Assembly (NCBI RefSeq): GCF_000559025.1
Contig: NZ_JAAN01000047.1
Span: forward strand, 1-64,000
DNA length: 64,000 bases
Direction: 5' to 3'
From: Luteimonas huabeiensis HB2
Lineage (GTDB): Bacteria > Pseudomonadota > Gammaproteobacteria > Xanthomonadales > Xanthomonadaceae
Each line of letters opens with the position of its first letter. Positions within the stretch are counted from its first letter, which is position 1. The notes beneath the pieces were generated by a model. That model saw only the letters and a program-made list of their open reading frames with translations. It was not told the DNA's origin and did not search any database. Made by a program: the position numbers and the translations under genes. Shown here piece by piece: positions 9,103 through 19,367 of this stretch.

Positions 9103-10590
9103 ATGAGATCGAGACTGCCCCTGGGCGCCGTATGCGCGGCCCTGCTGCTGGCCGGCTGCGCGGGCGCCGGCGACGGCGCGCACCGGCGCTACGGCGAACT
9201 GGCGCTGTCGCCCTGCGCGATCGGCCAGTCCGGCCTGCGCGTCGAGGCGATGTGCGGCACCTTCGAGGTGCCGGAGAACCGCGACGACGCCGATGGCCGC
9301 CGCATCGCGCTCAACATCGCGGTGCTGCCGGCGCGCAACGACACCGGCCTGCCGCCGGTGTTCTTCCTCGCCGGCGGGCCCGGCCAGGCCGCGACCGAAC
9401 TCGCCGACCACGTCGACACCATCCTGCGCGAGGTGCGGCGCTCGCGCGACATCGTGCTGGTCGACCAGCGCGGCACCGGCCGCTCGAATCCGCTCGACTG
9501 CCGCGCCGCCGACGGCTCGCCCCTGCCGCTGGATCCGCAGCGGATCGCCGATGCCGCGGCGCTGACCGATTACGCCCGCGCCTGCGCGGCGACCATCGGC
9601 GAGCGCGCCGATCCGCGCTTCTACACCAGCCGCGACGCGGTCGCCGACCTCGACGCGGTGCGCGAGGCGCTGGGCGCCGAGCAGGTGGAGCTGGTCGGCG
9701 GCTCCTACGGCACGCGCATGGCCCAGCAGTACGCGATGCGCCACCCGCAGCGCGTGCGCACCGCGGTCCTGGCCGGCGTGGTCCCGAACGATCTGGTGAT
9801 CGGCGCCGAGTTCGCCCACACCTTCGAGAACGCGCTGGCGCTGCAGAGCGCCCAGTGCGACCGCACGCCGGGCTGCCGCGAACGCTTCCCGACGCCGGCG
9901 CCGGAGCAGCTGCGGCGGGTGATGGCGCGCCTGCAGCAAGCGCCGGCCGAGGTGGAGTACCGGGGCGCCAGCAGCGGTGCGATCGAACGCGGCACCGTGG
10001 TGCCGGACACCGTCACCTCGCTCGCGTTCGCGTTCTCCTACGCGCCGCAGACCGCCTCGCTGCTGCCGCTGATCCTCGACGAGGCCGACCAGGGCCGCTA
10101 CGGCGCGCTGATGGCGCTGACCCGCATGACCGGCGAGCGGATGGCCGACGACATCAACCGCGGCATGCAGTGGTCGGTGCTGTGCGCGGAGGACGCGCCG
10201 CGCTACGCGCCCGCCGCGGAGGCCGCCGATACCGTGCTCGGCGCGGAGGTCGGCGAGATGTTCTTCGCCCCCTGCGCGGCCTGGCCGCACGACCGCGCCG
10301 ACCCCGCGCAGGCCGAGCCCTTCGCCGCCGAGCTGCCGGTGCTGCTGCTGTCGGGCGAGCTGGACCCGGTGACGCCGCCGGCCTACGGCGAGCGCGTCGT
10401 CGCCCACCTGCCCGCGGGCCGGCACCTGGTGCTGAAGGGCCAGGGCCACGGCACCCTCGCGCTGGGCTGCGTGCCCAAGCTGCTGGCGCGTTTCATCGAG
10501 ACCGCCGACGCCGCCGCGCTCGATACCGAATGCCTGGACGCGATGCGCGACGTGCCGCCCTTCACCAGCTTCAACGGGTGGGACCCATGA
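9103..10590 (+). CDS. alpha/beta hydrolase, TAP/proline iminopeptidase-like lipoprotein
   Basis: A 495-residue secreted hydrolase. The N-terminus is a lipoprotein signal peptide with lipobox LLAGC (Cys19). The core has an oxyanion-loop GGPGQ, DQRGTGRSNP, the nucleophile elbow GGSYG (Ser201), the acid in LLSGELDPVTPP and the histidine in GQGHG near the C-terminus. A C-terminal TAP-like domain with several cysteines follows. The layout matches tripeptidyl/prolyl aminopeptidase-like proteins common in Xanthomonadaceae. GAGGAACG precedes the ATG. It is linked by overlapping stops and starts to a natAB-type ABC exporter. Confidence 0.85.
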   Translation: MRSRLPLGAVCAALLLAGCAGAGDGAHRRYGELALSPCAIGQSGLRVEAMCGTFEVPENRDDADGRRIALNIAVLPARNDTGLPPVFFLAGGPGQAATELADHVDTILREVRRSRDIVLVDQRGTGRSNPLDCRAADGSPLPLDPQRIADAAALTDYARACAATIGERADPRFYTSRDAVADLDAVREALGAEQVELVGGSYGTRMAQQYAMRHPQRVRTAVLAGVVPNDLVIGAEFAHTFENALALQSAQCDRTPGCRERFPTPAPEQLRRVMARLQQAPAEVEYRGASSGAIERGTVVPDTVTSLAFAFSYAPQTASLLPLILDEADQGRYGALMALTRMTGERMADDINRGMQWSVLCAEDAPRYAPAAEAADTVLGAEVGEMFFAPCAAWPHDRADPAQAEPFAAELPVLLLSGELDPVTPPAYGERVVAHLPAGRHLVLKGQGHGTLALGCVPKLLARFIETADAAALDTECLDAMRDVPPFTSFNGWDP

Positions 10591-10645
10591 CGGCCGCGAA
10601 CCTGCCGCCCCGCCCCCACGCCGCCCCACTGCCACGGACCGCCGC

Positions 10646-10649
<4 letters not shown>
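10587..10649 (+). CDS. 20-codon bridging ORF between hydrolase and natA
   Basis: ATG overlaps the hydrolase stop (ATGA, 10587-10590), and its TGA overlaps the natA start (ATGA, 10646-10649). The peptide MTAANLPPRPHAAPLPRTAA is Pro/Ala-rich with no recognisable domain. It may exist only to couple translation of the two larger genes, or be chance. There is no independent evidence that it is made. Confidence 0.25.
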
Positions 10650-11388
<739 letters not shown>

Positions 11389-11392
<4 letters not shown>

Positions 11393-12585
11393 AGACCCGC
11401 CGCTTCGACAACGCCTCCGCCCTGTGGGCGGTGATGCGCAAGGAACTGCTGGACATCTCGCGCGACCGCCGCACGCTGGCCGTCGCCCTGTTGCTGGGCC
11501 CGCTGCTGTACCCGCTGATGATGTTCGGCATGTCGACGCTGGCCGAGAAGCGCGTGCGCACGCAGATGGACGGCACGCTGGAGGTGCCGGTGGTCGGCGC
11601 CGAGCGCGCGCCGAACCTGGTCGCGTTCCTCGCCACGCAGGGCATCGAAGCGACCGCGCCGCCGGAGGATCTGGACGCCGCGATCGCCGAGCAGCGCGTG
11701 GACGTGGCGCTGGAGATCTCGCCGACCTTCGCCGAGGACTGGCATGCCGGCCGCGCGGCCGGCGTGGACATCGTCAGCGACAGCACCCGCCGCAACGCCG
11801 AGGTGCCGATCGCGCGCGTGCGCGCCGCGTTGCAGGCCTACGGCCAGCAGGTCGGCGCGCTGCGGCTGATGGCGCGCGGCATCGATCCGGGCGTGATGCG
11901 CCCGCTCGGCGTGGGCACCCGCGACCTCGCCAGCGAGGAGGCCAAGCGCGGCATGCTGCTCTCGCTCCTGCTGCCCTACCTGCTGGTGCTGTCCACCTTC
12001 TTCGGCGGCGCCTACCTGATCATCGACGCCACCGCCGGCGAGCGCGAGCGGCAGTCGCTGGAGCCGCTGCTGGCCACGCCGGCCGCGCGCGGGGCGATCG
12101 TCAGCGGCAAGATGGCCGCCGCCTGCGTGCTGGGCCTGACCTCGCTGCTGCTGATCCTGCTGGCGTTCAAGGGCAGCGCGCAGATGGCCGGCGACATGGC
12201 GCAGATGCTCGACGTGCGCTGGTCGGCCATCGCCAAGCTGCTGCTGGTGCTGCTGCCGATGCTGGTCATCGGCACCGCCTTCTTCACCTTCCTCGCCTCC
12301 GCCGCCAAGAGCGTCAAGGAAGCGCAGAGCCACATTTCCTGGCTGATGCTGCTGCCGGCGGTGCCGACCTTCGTGCTGATGGTGAACCCGATCAAGACCC
12401 AGCTCTGGCAGTTCGTGGTGCCGTTCCTGGCGCAGAACCAGCTGATCCTGAAGGTGATCCGCGCCGAGCCGATCACCGCGGAGGTCTGGGCGGTATACCT
12501 GCTGGCCTCGGCGGCGCTGGCGGCCGCGCTGTGGCTGGCGGCGGTGCATCGCTACAGCCAGGAACGGCTGGCGGTGGCGGGCTGA
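11389..12585 (+). CDS. natB: ABC-2 type permease (NatB-like)
   Basis: A 398-residue membrane protein with the NatB/ABC-2 layout. One N-terminal membrane segment (LAVALLLGPLLYPLMMFGM) is followed by a ~150-residue extracytoplasmic domain and five to six C-terminal segments. It includes the conserved ATAGERERQSLEPLLATPA motif before the C-terminal membrane bundle. It pairs with the upstream ATPase; the substrate is unknown. Confidence 0.85.
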
Positions 12586-12612
12586 GGCGGGCGCCGATGG
12601 CGGAATCGTCCC

Positions 12613-12634
12613 AAGGGCGGCGCGCGCCGCCCTT
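12613..12634. terminator. perfect 22-bp palindrome after natB, possible terminator
   Basis: Arms AAGGGCGGCGC / GCGCCGCCCTT with no loop, 27 bases after the natB stop. It would form a very stable hairpin, but only a short TTCTCCC follows, so intrinsic termination is uncertain. Confidence 0.35.
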
Positions 12635-12705
12635 CTCCCGCAAGCGGGCCCACATCGTCCCTTCTCCCGCAAGCGGGGTCATGTTGTTCCTTCTCCCGCA
12701 CGCGC
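12631..12705. repeat. three short direct repeats of CCTTCTCCCGCAAGCGGG type
   Basis: Copies begin at 12631, 12660 and 12689; the third is diverged after CCGCA. Each contains a small palindrome CCCGCaaGCGGG. They look like dispersed intergenic repeats of this bacterial family. The 234-base gap between natB and the next gene holds nothing else that I can recognise. Confidence 0.5.
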
Positions 12706-12819
12706 AGCGCCGGATGAGGGGCTTTTTGCACGCCCGCGGCGCGCCGTCATCCGCCTTCGGCCCTTCCTCCGCACACACCGGGGAAGGATCGTCGTGACCT
12801 TCCGGAACCGCGACGCGAC

Positions 12820-13854
12820 CTAGTTGCCCGAGCTGAAGCCGATCGTCCGGCGGGTGGTGATCGGCGCGTCCACCGGCTCGAAGCGCCAGCGGCGCACCGC
12901 CGCGAGCGCCTCGCGGTCGAAGACGCGCGGCGGATCGGCGCGGACCACGCGCGCGTTGATCACCGAGCCGTCGGGGGCGACGGTGAACTCCACCAGCACC
13001 TCGCCCGATTGTCCGCTGCGCAGGGCCTCCGACGGATAGCGCGGCGCGGGGGTGCTGATCGCGCGCAGCGTGCTAGCGGGCGCCGGAGCTGGGGCCGGTG
13101 CCGGCGCGGGGGGGGCCGCGCGCGTCTGCGCGGCCCGCTCCTCGGCGGCGCGCTGTTCCGCGGCGCGGCGGGCGGCCGCTTCGCGTTCGGCGGCCGCCGC
13201 CTGCTCGGCCTGCCGCTGCGCCTCCTGCTGCGCGGCCAGCTCGCGGGCGGCCTCGGCCTGCTGCGCCTGCTGCTGCTGCGCGCGCTCGGCCTCCAGCTGG
13301 CGGCGGCGTTCGGCCTCCTGCTCGGCGGTGAGCTGCTGTTGCTGCGCGCGCGCCTGGCTGGCCTCGCGGGCCGCGGCGATGCTGCCGGCCAGCCGGCCCA
13401 GCGCCGGGTGGTCGGGATCGGCGCGCTGGATCAACGCCTGCAGCCGCTCGGCTTCCTCGAAATCCTCGCGGTCGCGCGCCTGCTCGGTGGCGATCACCGT
13501 CATCGGCAGCAGGTCGGTCAGCGCGCTCGACGCGCCGGCGTCGCCGGGCTGCTTCTCGCGCAGCGCGATGTAGTACTCCATCGCGTTGTCGCCGGCCGGG
13601 GCGTACAGCCGGCTCTCCTGGTAGGCCTTGGAGGCGGCTGCGCGCAGCTCGTCGGCGCTCAGCGCCGCCACCGCGTCGGAGGCCGGTGCATCCTGGGTGG
13701 CCGCGGCCGGGGGGCTGCCGTCGGCCGGCGCCGGCGCGTCCGCTTCCGGTGCCGCGGGATCCTGCGAGCAGGCAGCCAGCAGACAGGCCAGCCCCGTCGC
13801 CAGGAAGCGGGCGCGATACGGCCGATGCCCGCCACGATGTGATGTCTTCGTCAT
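12820..13854 (-). CDS. TonB-domain lipoprotein (energy transducer TonB family, C-terminal domain)
   Basis: A 344-residue protein. The N-terminal signal ends in a lipobox LLAAC (Cys29). A helical region of about 100 residues follows, then a long Gln/Ala/Glu/Arg-rich coiled coil (about residues 150-235) and a short Pro/Ala repeat. The C-terminal TonB domain has YPSEALRSGQSGEVLVEF and the end motif DREALAAVRRWRF. A true TonB is anchored in the inner membrane by one helix; here a lipid anchor replaces it, so it may act at the cell surface or periplasmic face of a membrane, possibly not as an energy transducer. Transcribed alone, divergent from the TauE gene. Confidence 0.8.
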   Translation of the reverse strand: MTKTSHRGGHRPYRARFLATGLACLLAACSQDPAAPEADAPAPADGSPPAAATQDAPASDAVAALSADELRAAASKAYQESRLYAPAGDNAMEYYIALREKQPGDAGASSALTDLLPMTVIATEQARDREDFEEAERLQALIQRADPDHPALGRLAGSIAAAREASQARAQQQQLTAEQEAERRRQLEAERAQQQQAQQAEAARELAAQQEAQRQAEQAAAAEREAAARRAAEQRAAEERAAQTRAAPPAPAPAPAPAPASTLRAISTPAPRYPSEALRSGQSGEVLVEFTVAPDGSVINARVVRADPPRVFDREALAAVRRWRFEPVDAPITTRRTIGFSSGN

Positions 13855-14012
13855 CCGCTATTCTCCCCCTCATGTGCGTTGCGCACGACCGCCCGGCGAT
13901 GCGCGTCCGCGCGGTGCGGGACGCCCGCTGCGCGCCGGCCCGGTGCGCCCCCGCGCGACGGCGATGGCCGGGCCAGTGTAGCGTGTTCGCCGCCGGGGCC
14001 GATCCCGGCCCC

Positions 14013-14035
14013 CGCCTTCGGCCGGGCCGAAGGCG
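14013..14035. repeat. 23-bp palindrome in a divergent promoter region
   Basis: Arms CGCCTTCGGCC (14013-14023) and GGCCGAAGGCG (14025-14035) around a single G. It sits between the divergent TonB-lipoprotein and TauE genes (13855-14088), where no gene is seen, so it could be an operator or a hairpin. Confidence 0.5.
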
Positions 14036-14088
14036 CGAGGCCCGCAATCCGCATTGTGCGCCGTGGCGGCCACGGCTCCAATGCGGCC

Positions 14089-14838
14089 ATGCGAGACGAC
14101 GCCATCCTCCTGCTGCCGCTGCTGGCGCCGATCTTCCTGGCCGCCGGGCTGGTCAAGGGCGTGACCGGGATGGGCCTGCCCACGGTCGCGATGGGGCTGC
14201 TGGGCCTGACGATGCCGCCGGCGGCCGCGGCGGCGATGCTGGTGGTGCCCTCGCTGGCGACCAACGCCTGGCAACTGCTGGCGGGACCGTCCACGGCGAG
14301 CCTGCTGCGACGGCTGTGGCCGATGCTGCTCGGCATCGTGGCCGGCACCCTCGGCGGCGCCGCGCTGCTGGTCCGGGTGGATCCGCAATGGTCGGGGCTG
14401 GCGCTCGGCGTGGCGCTGATCGCCTACGCGCTCTACGCGCTGGTCTCGCCGGCGCTCGCGGTCCCGGCGCGGATCGAGCCTTGGGCCTCGCCCGCGGTCG
14501 GCCTGGCCACCGGCGCGATCGCCGGCGCCACCGGCGTGTTCGTGATGCCGGCGGTGCCCTATCTGCAGGCGCTGCGGCTGGGGAAGGACGCGCTGGTCCA
14601 GGCGCTGGGACTGTCGTTCACCGTCTCCACGCTCGCCCTGGCCGCGGGCCTGGCCGCCCACGGTGCGTTCCGCACCGGCCAGCTCGGCCTGTCCGCGCTC
14701 GCCGTGTTGCCGGCGCTGGCGGGGATGTGGCTGGGCCAGCGCATCCGCGCGCGGATCGGCCCGGAACGCTTCCGCCTCTGCTTCCTGGCCCTGCTCGTGC
14801 TGCTGGGGCTGGAACTGGCGTCCAGGCCTTTCCTGTAA
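14089..14838 (+). CDS. sulfite exporter TauE/SafE family permease
   Basis: A 249-residue membrane protein of the TSUP family with about eight hydrophobic segments and the usual internal two-fold layout: an early GLVKGVTGMGLPT motif and a matching GAIAGATGVFVMPAVPYLQALRL motif in the second half. Members export or import small sulfur or organic anions. The ATG at 14089 gives an N-terminus that enters the first membrane helix directly. An earlier in-frame ATG at 13879 would add an Arg-rich stretch unlike the family. The thioesterase gene follows 34 bases downstream. Confidence 0.82.
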   Translation: MRDDAILLLPLLAPIFLAAGLVKGVTGMGLPTVAMGLLGLTMPPAAAAAMLVVPSLATNAWQLLAGPSTASLLRRLWPMLLGIVAGTLGGAALLVRVDPQWSGLALGVALIAYALYALVSPALAVPARIEPWASPAVGLATGAIAGATGVFVMPAVPYLQALRLGKDALVQALGLSFTVSTLALAAGLAAHGAFRTGQLGLSALAVLPALAGMWLGQRIRARIGPERFRLCFLALLVLLGLELASRPFL

Positions 14839-14872
14839 GCCGCACCGCCTTCCCCGAACCGGAGCCGCCCGC

Positions 14873-15370
14873 ATGACCCCGAACGCCCCTCCGCCCCGCG
14901 CCGGAATTCCCGTCCTCGAGTACCTGCAGCGGCAGCTCGACGGGACGCTCGCCGAGGGCGACGTCACCCACATGCGCTATCCCACCGCGATCTCCCGGCT
15001 GCTGGGCTTTCGCATCGTCGCCATCGGCGAGGCGATGGCCGCCGTCGAGCTGGACGCCGACGCGGCGCTGCACGGCAACCAGCAGGGCACCGTGCATGGC
15101 GGCCTGCTGTGCGAGCTGGCCGATGCCGCGATCGGCACCGCGCACTCCACGCTGATGCAGGAGAGCGAGAGCTTCGCCAGCATCGACCTCAGCGCCACGT
15201 TCCTGCGCCCGGTCTGGCGCGAGCGCCTGCGCGCCCATGCCTGGGCCGCGCACCGCGGCCGCACGATCAGCCACTACCGCTGCGAGATCCAGCGCGAGGA
15301 CGGCAAGGTGGTGGCCAGCATCGCCAGCGCGGTGATGACGCTGCGCGGCGAGGGCGCGCAGGGGCGGTAG
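14873..15370 (+). CDS. PaaI/YbgC-type hotdog-fold thioesterase
   Basis: A 165-residue single hotdog-domain protein. The segment GTVHGGLLCELADAAIG is the PaaI-type active-site helix with HGG, and SIDLSATFLRPVWRERLRA is the following strand pair. It would hydrolyse an acyl-CoA thioester in the cytoplasm; the chain specificity is unknown. GGAG lies about eight bases before the ATG. It converges on mnmE with a 14-base gap. Confidence 0.82.
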   Translation: MTPNAPPPRAGIPVLEYLQRQLDGTLAEGDVTHMRYPTAISRLLGFRIVAIGEAMAAVELDADAALHGNQQGTVHGGLLCELADAAIGTAHSTLMQESESFASIDLSATFLRPVWRERLRAHAWAAHRGRTISHYRCEIQREDGKVVASIASAVMTLRGEGAQGR

Positions 15371-15384
15371 CCGCGCGCGCCGCG

Positions 15385-16728
15385 CTACTTCCCGATGCAG
15401 AACGTCGAGAAGATGCGTCCGAGCAGGTCGTCGGGCAGCACGCGGCCGGTGATCTCGCCGAGCGCGTCGTGCGCCAGGCGCAGCGCCTCGGCGGCGAGCT
15501 CCAGGCGCTCGGCATCGAGCTCCGCGGCGGCGGCCTGCAGCTCGGCGGCCGCCGCCTGCAGGGCGTCGACGTGGCGCGCGCGCGCGGTGAAGGCGCCGTC
15601 GCCCGGCGCCTCGCCGTCGTCGAGCAGCGCGACCAGCCGCGCGCCGAGCCGCTCCAGGTGCAGGCCGGTCCTGGCCGAGACCGCCAGCGCGTTCCCATCC
15701 GCATCGGCATCGGCCGGCGCGGGCAGCAGGTCGGCCTTGTTGTGCACGACCAGGCGCTTCGGCACGCTGGCCACCGCGTCGGCCACCGCGGCGAGGCCGG
15801 CGGCGGGATCGCGCGCATCGACCACCACCACGGCCAGGTCGGCGCGTTCCAGTTCGGCCTGCGCGCGGCGCATGCCTTCGCGCTCGATGGCATCGCCGCC
15901 GCGGCGCAGGCCGGCGGTGTCGACCAGGGTCAGCTCGATGCCGCCGACGCGCACGGTCTCGCGCAGCAGGTCGCGGGTGGTGCCGGCGATCTCGGTGACG
16001 ATGGCGCGTTCGCTACCGGCCAGCGCGTTCAACAGCGAGCTCTTGCCGGCGTTGGGCGGGCCGACGATCACCGCGTGCCAGCCGTCGCGCAGCTTGCGGC
16101 CGCGACGCGCCTGCGCCAGCACTTCGTCCAGGGCGGCGCGCGCGGCGTCGAGTTCGTCGCGCAGGCGCTGGCCGCCGAGCGTGTCGATCGGTTCGTCGGC
16201 GAAGTCGATCGCCGCTTCCACCTGCACGCGCAGCGCCCATAGGGTTTCGGCCAGCGCATCCACGCGCTGCGAGAACGCGCCGTCGAGCGCACGCCGCGCG
16301 GCACGCGCGGCGCGTTCGTCGGCGGCGGCGATCAGGTCGGCGACGGCTTCGGCCTGGGCCAGGTCCAGGCGGCCGTTGAGGAAGGCGCGCTCGCTGAACT
16401 CGCCGGCGCGCGCGCGCCGCGCGCCCAGCGCCACCGCGCGCTCGAGCAATGCCTGCAGCAGCGGCGGGCTGCCGTGCGCCTGCAGTTCCACCACGTCCTC
16501 GCCGGTGTAGCTGGCGGGGGCGCGGAACCACAGCGCGATGCCGTCGTCGATCGCCTCGCCGCCGGCGCCATGGAAGCGCACGTAGTGGGCGTACCGGGGG
16601 CGCAGCGCCCGGCCGCAGAGCGCTTGCGCGATCTCCCGCGCGCGCGGTCCGGACAGCCGCACCACGCCGATGCCCCCGGCGGCGGGGGCGGTGGCGATCG
16701 CGACGATGGTGTCGGTGGCCGGGCGCAT
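15385..16728 (-). CDS. mnmE: tRNA uridine-5-carboxymethylaminomethyl(34) synthesis GTPase MnmE
   Basis: A 447-residue GTPase that, with MnmG, modifies U34 of several tRNAs. The N-terminal formyl-THF-binding domain starts [22 protein letters not shown]. The G domain has G1 GPPNAGKSS (about residue 223), G3 DTAGLRR and G4 NKAD. It ends in the invariant FCIGK, whose Cys is catalytic. It is last in the leftward rpmH-rnpA-yidC-mnmE series, 37 bases after yidC. Confidence 0.96.
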   Translation of the reverse strand: MRPATDTIVAIATAPAAGGIGVVRLSGPRAREIAQALCGRALRPRYAHYVRFHGAGGEAIDDGIALWFRAPASYTGEDVVELQAHGSPPLLQALLERAVALGARRARAGEFSERAFLNGRLDLAQAEAVADLIAAADERAARAARRALDGAFSQRVDALAETLWALRVQVEAAIDFADEPIDTLGGQRLRDELDAARAALDEVLAQARRGRKLRDGWHAVIVGPPNAGKSSLLNALAGSERAIVTEIAGTTRDLLRETVRVGGIELTLVDTAGLRRGGDAIEREGMRRAQAELERADLAVVVVDARDPAAGLAAVADAVASVPKRLVVHNKADLLPAPADADADGNALAVSARTGLHLERLGARLVALLDDGEAPGDGAFTARARHVDALQAAAAELQAAAAELDAERLELAAEALRLAHDALGEITGRVLPDDLLGRIFSTFCIGK

Positions 16729-16765
16729 GCGCGGATGATCGCAGGCCGCGGCGGCGGCCGCGCGG

Positions 16766-18499
16766 TCAGGCCTTGGCGGGCTTGGCCGGCTTGTCCTCGG
16801 AATACTTGCGGATCAGCCACCACTGCTGCAGCAGGCCGAGCGTGCCGTTGGTGACCCAGTACAGCACCAGACCGGCCGGGAAGAAGATCATGATCACGCC
16901 GAACACCAGCGGCATGAAGGTCATGATCCGCTGCTGCATCGGGTCCATGCCGGTCGTCGGCGAGAGCTTCTGCGTGGCCCACATCACCGCCATGTTGAGG
17001 ATCGGCAGGATGAAGTAGGGGTCGCGCGCGGTCAGGTCCTGGATCCACAGGATCCACGGCGCATGCCGCAGTTCGACCGATTCCAGCAGCACCCAGTACA
17101 GCGCGAAGAAGATCGGCATCTGCAGCAGGATCGGCAGGCAGCCGCCGATGGGGTTGATCTTCTCCTTCTTGTACAGCTCCATCATCGCCATCTGGAACTT
17201 CTGGCGATCGTCGCCGTAGCGTTCCTTGAGCTGCTGGATGCGCGGCTGGAACTTGCGCATCTTCGCCATCGACTTGTACTGCGCCTGCGACAGCGGGAAC
17301 AGCGCCAGCTTCACCAGCACCACCAGGCCGATGATCGCCCAGCCCCAGTTCTTGAACAGCCCGTGCAGGAAGTCGAGCAGGCGGAACAGCCATTCGCCCA
17401 GCACCGCCATCACGGTGAAGCGCGAGTAGTCCACCGCGCGGTCGAGACCGCGCACGTTCTCGGCGCGGATCAGGCCGACCAGCTTCGGCCCCACCCACAG
17501 GCGCGCGGTGGTCGCCGCGCTCTGGCCGGGGGCGACGCTGACGCCCGGGCCGAGCTCGCGGATCAGGTGCGGGCTGCGCGGGCCGCCGCCATCGACGTGC
17601 AGCGAGATCGTGGTCTCGTCCTGGGCCTCGGGAATCCAGGCGGTGAAGAAGTGGTGCTGCAGCAGCGCGATCCAGCTCGCGGTGCCGCGCTCGTTGACGC
17701 CGCCGTCGTCGAGGAAGTCGGCGAACTTGCGGCGGCCGAACTCGTGCTCGGCGGTGTACCACACGCCGCCGTTGAGGCTGAAGGACTCCGGGTCCGGGTT
17801 CATCCAGTTGCCGCGCGCGACCGGCGGCACCTTGGCCAGCTGCCGATACACGAAGCCCTGCCACGGCCGGTCGCCACGGTTGATCACCTCGTCGCGGACC
17901 TCGATCGCGTAGCTGCCGCGGCGCACGGTGTAGGTACGACGGATGCTGACCCCGTCCGGCCCGGTCCACACGAAGGGCACGCTGACGCTGTCCCCGGTCT
18001 CGCCGAGCGCGTAGTCGGTGCCGCCGTCCTCGGAGACGAAGCCCGCCTCGTGGGTGGGCGCGGTGTCGGTGCTGCTGACCCAGCCGACCTGTGCGGCGTA
18101 GAAATGGGCCGGATCGGTGTTGAACAGCGCCACCGGCGCGCTGCCTGGTTCGCGGGTCTGCGGGTAGCGCAGCAGTTCCGCGGTCACCACGTTGCCGCGG
18201 TCGAAGGTCAGGCGCAGCACGTCGCTGGTGACGGTGACCGCAGCGGCCGACGCGGGCGCGGGCGCAGCGGCCGCGCCCGGGACCGCCTGCCCGGCGGTGG
18301 GAGCGGTGGGGATCGCAGCGCTGCCGGCCGCCGGCGCGGTCGGCGCGGCGGGAATCGACCCGGCCGTTGCCGCCGGCGCGCCCTGCGCGGTGGCGGCGGC
18401 CTCCGGCGCGGGCGCGGCCTGTTCCCGGCTCCATTGCATCCACAGCAGCGTCGCCACCATCAACCAGGCGAGGATCAGGAAGGTACGGGTCTGGTTCAT
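16766..18499 (-). CDS. yidC: membrane protein insertase YidC
   Basis: A 577-residue YidC of the Gram-negative type. It has an N-terminal membrane anchor ([20 protein letters not shown]), an Ala/Pro-rich linker and a large periplasmic beta-domain. The conserved C-terminal bundle of five helices includes [41 protein letters not shown] and the QQWWLIRKY end. It inserts inner-membrane proteins alone or with SecYEG. It lies 13 bases after rnpA, so there is no room for the yidD gene often found between them. Confidence 0.96.
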   Translation of the reverse strand: MNQTRTFLILAWLMVATLLWMQWSREQAAPAPEAAATAQGAPAATAGSIPAAPTAPAAGSAAIPTAPTAGQAVPGAAAAPAPASAAAVTVTSDVLRLTFDRGNVVTAELLRYPQTREPGSAPVALFNTDPAHFYAAQVGWVSSTDTAPTHEAGFVSEDGGTDYALGETGDSVSVPFVWTGPDGVSIRRTYTVRRGSYAIEVRDEVINRGDRPWQGFVYRQLAKVPPVARGNWMNPDPESFSLNGGVWYTAEHEFGRRKFADFLDDGGVNERGTASWIALLQHHFFTAWIPEAQDETTISLHVDGGGPRSPHLIRELGPGVSVAPGQSAATTARLWVGPKLVGLIRAENVRGLDRAVDYSRFTVMAVLGEWLFRLLDFLHGLFKNWGWAIIGLVVLVKLALFPLSQAQYKSMAKMRKFQPRIQQLKERYGDDRQKFQMAMMELYKKEKINPIGGCLPILLQMPIFFALYWVLLESVELRHAPWILWIQDLTARDPYFILPILNMAVMWATQKLSPTTGMDPMQQRIMTFMPLVFGVIMIFFPAGLVLYWVTNGTLGLLQQWWLIRKYSEDKPAKPAKA

Positions 18500-18512
18500 C
18501 GGGCAGGCAGGC

Positions 18513-18941
18513 TCATCCGCCGGGCCGCGCCGGCGTGGTGGAAGAAGGAGGGGATGGCGCGAGGTCGGCGGGCATTGTGCCGGCCACGGTGCGGGCGGGC
18601 AACGCGCCGGCGCGCGACAGCACCTGTTCGAAGGCCGCGCGCAGCGCGGCGTTGTCGGCCTGGCGCGCCGGGGCGCGGGCGACCACGACGTAGGCGCCGG
18701 GCGCGAGCCGGCCGCGCAGGCGACGGAACGCATCGCGCAGGACGCGCTTGATGCGGTTGCGCCCGACGGCGCGGGGATCGACCTTGCGCGAGACGGCCAG
18801 GCCCAGCCGCGGCGGTGCGGCGTCGGGCAGCCAGTGCAGGGCCAGCATGGGCGCGGCGGTGCGCCGGCCCTGCTTGAAGACGCGCTCGAATTCGGCGGGC
18901 GCGCGCACGCGCGCCTGCCTTGGGAAGCGGGCGCTCGTCAT
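18513..18941 (-). CDS. rnpA: ribonuclease P protein component
   Basis: A 142-residue basic protein. Typical RnpA features are the N-terminal [31 protein letters not shown] and the RNR motif region [16 protein letters not shown], which binds the RNase P RNA. The C-terminal ~25 residues are a Pro/Ser/Ala tail beyond the common core. It sits between rpmH and yidC on the same strand. Confidence 0.94.
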   Translation of the reverse strand: MTSARFPRQARVRAPAEFERVFKQGRRTAAPMLALHWLPDAAPPRLGLAVSRKVDPRAVGRNRIKRVLRDAFRRLRGRLAPGAYVVVARAPARQADNAALRAAFEQVLSRAGALPARTVAGTMPADLAPSPPSSTTPARPGG

Positions 18942-18993
18942 CGGAAACGACAGGCGCGGGGCCGGCGCCGGCGCATCGCCGGCGGCCCCGGCC

Positions 18994-19134
18994 TCAGGCG
19001 CTGAGGCGCTTGCGGCCCTTGGCGCGGCGGCGGGCAAGGATCTTGCGGCCGTCGGCGGTCTTCATGCGGGCACGGAAGCCGTGGTCGCGCTTGCGCTTGA
19101 GGTTGCTGGGCTGGTAGGTGCGCTTGGTGGCCAT
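18994..19134 (-). CDS. rpmH: 50S ribosomal protein L34
   Basis: A 46-residue, strongly basic protein beginning [20 protein letters not shown] and ending GRKRLSA, the standard L34 sequence. Its 3' end is 52 bases from rnpA. It is the first gene of the leftward operon and is preceded by a sigma70-like promoter. It is easily overlooked because a longer open frame runs over it. Confidence 0.97.
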   Translation of the reverse strand: MATKRTYQPSNLKRKRDHGFRARMKTADGRKILARRRAKGRKRLSA

Positions 19135-19174
19135 GGGGGTTGCTCGTGCATGGACGCGACGGAAAGAACCGGCG

Positions 19175-19204
19175 ATTCTAGCGGGCCCGCCGGCGTCGCG
19201 TCAA
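19175..19204 (-). promoter_or_regulatory. sigma70 promoter of rpmH-rnpA-yidC-mnmE
   Basis: On the minus strand, TTGACG (19204-19199), an 18-bp spacer and TAGAAT (19180-19175) lie about 41 bases before the rpmH ATG. The rest of the 233-base rpmH-dnaA gap shows no DnaA box that I can see and no gene. Confidence 0.6.
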
Positions 19205-19367
19205 CGCGTCCGACCCTCGGCCGGGCAGGCGGCGCGACCGGCCTCCCGCGTTGCCGGATGCCCCGCCGCGGGCGCGATGGTAGTCTGCCGCCCCACCCCA
19301 CTCGCCCGCGCGCCCCTCGGAAATCCTCCGCGGGGCGGGCCGGCCGCTCGCAGAACCGACGCACCCG

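Noticed and set aside
13009..13842. Gly/Arg/Leu-rich + strand frame over the TonB lipoprotein
   Set aside because: Mirror image of the coiled-coil coding region; no start signal and no domain.
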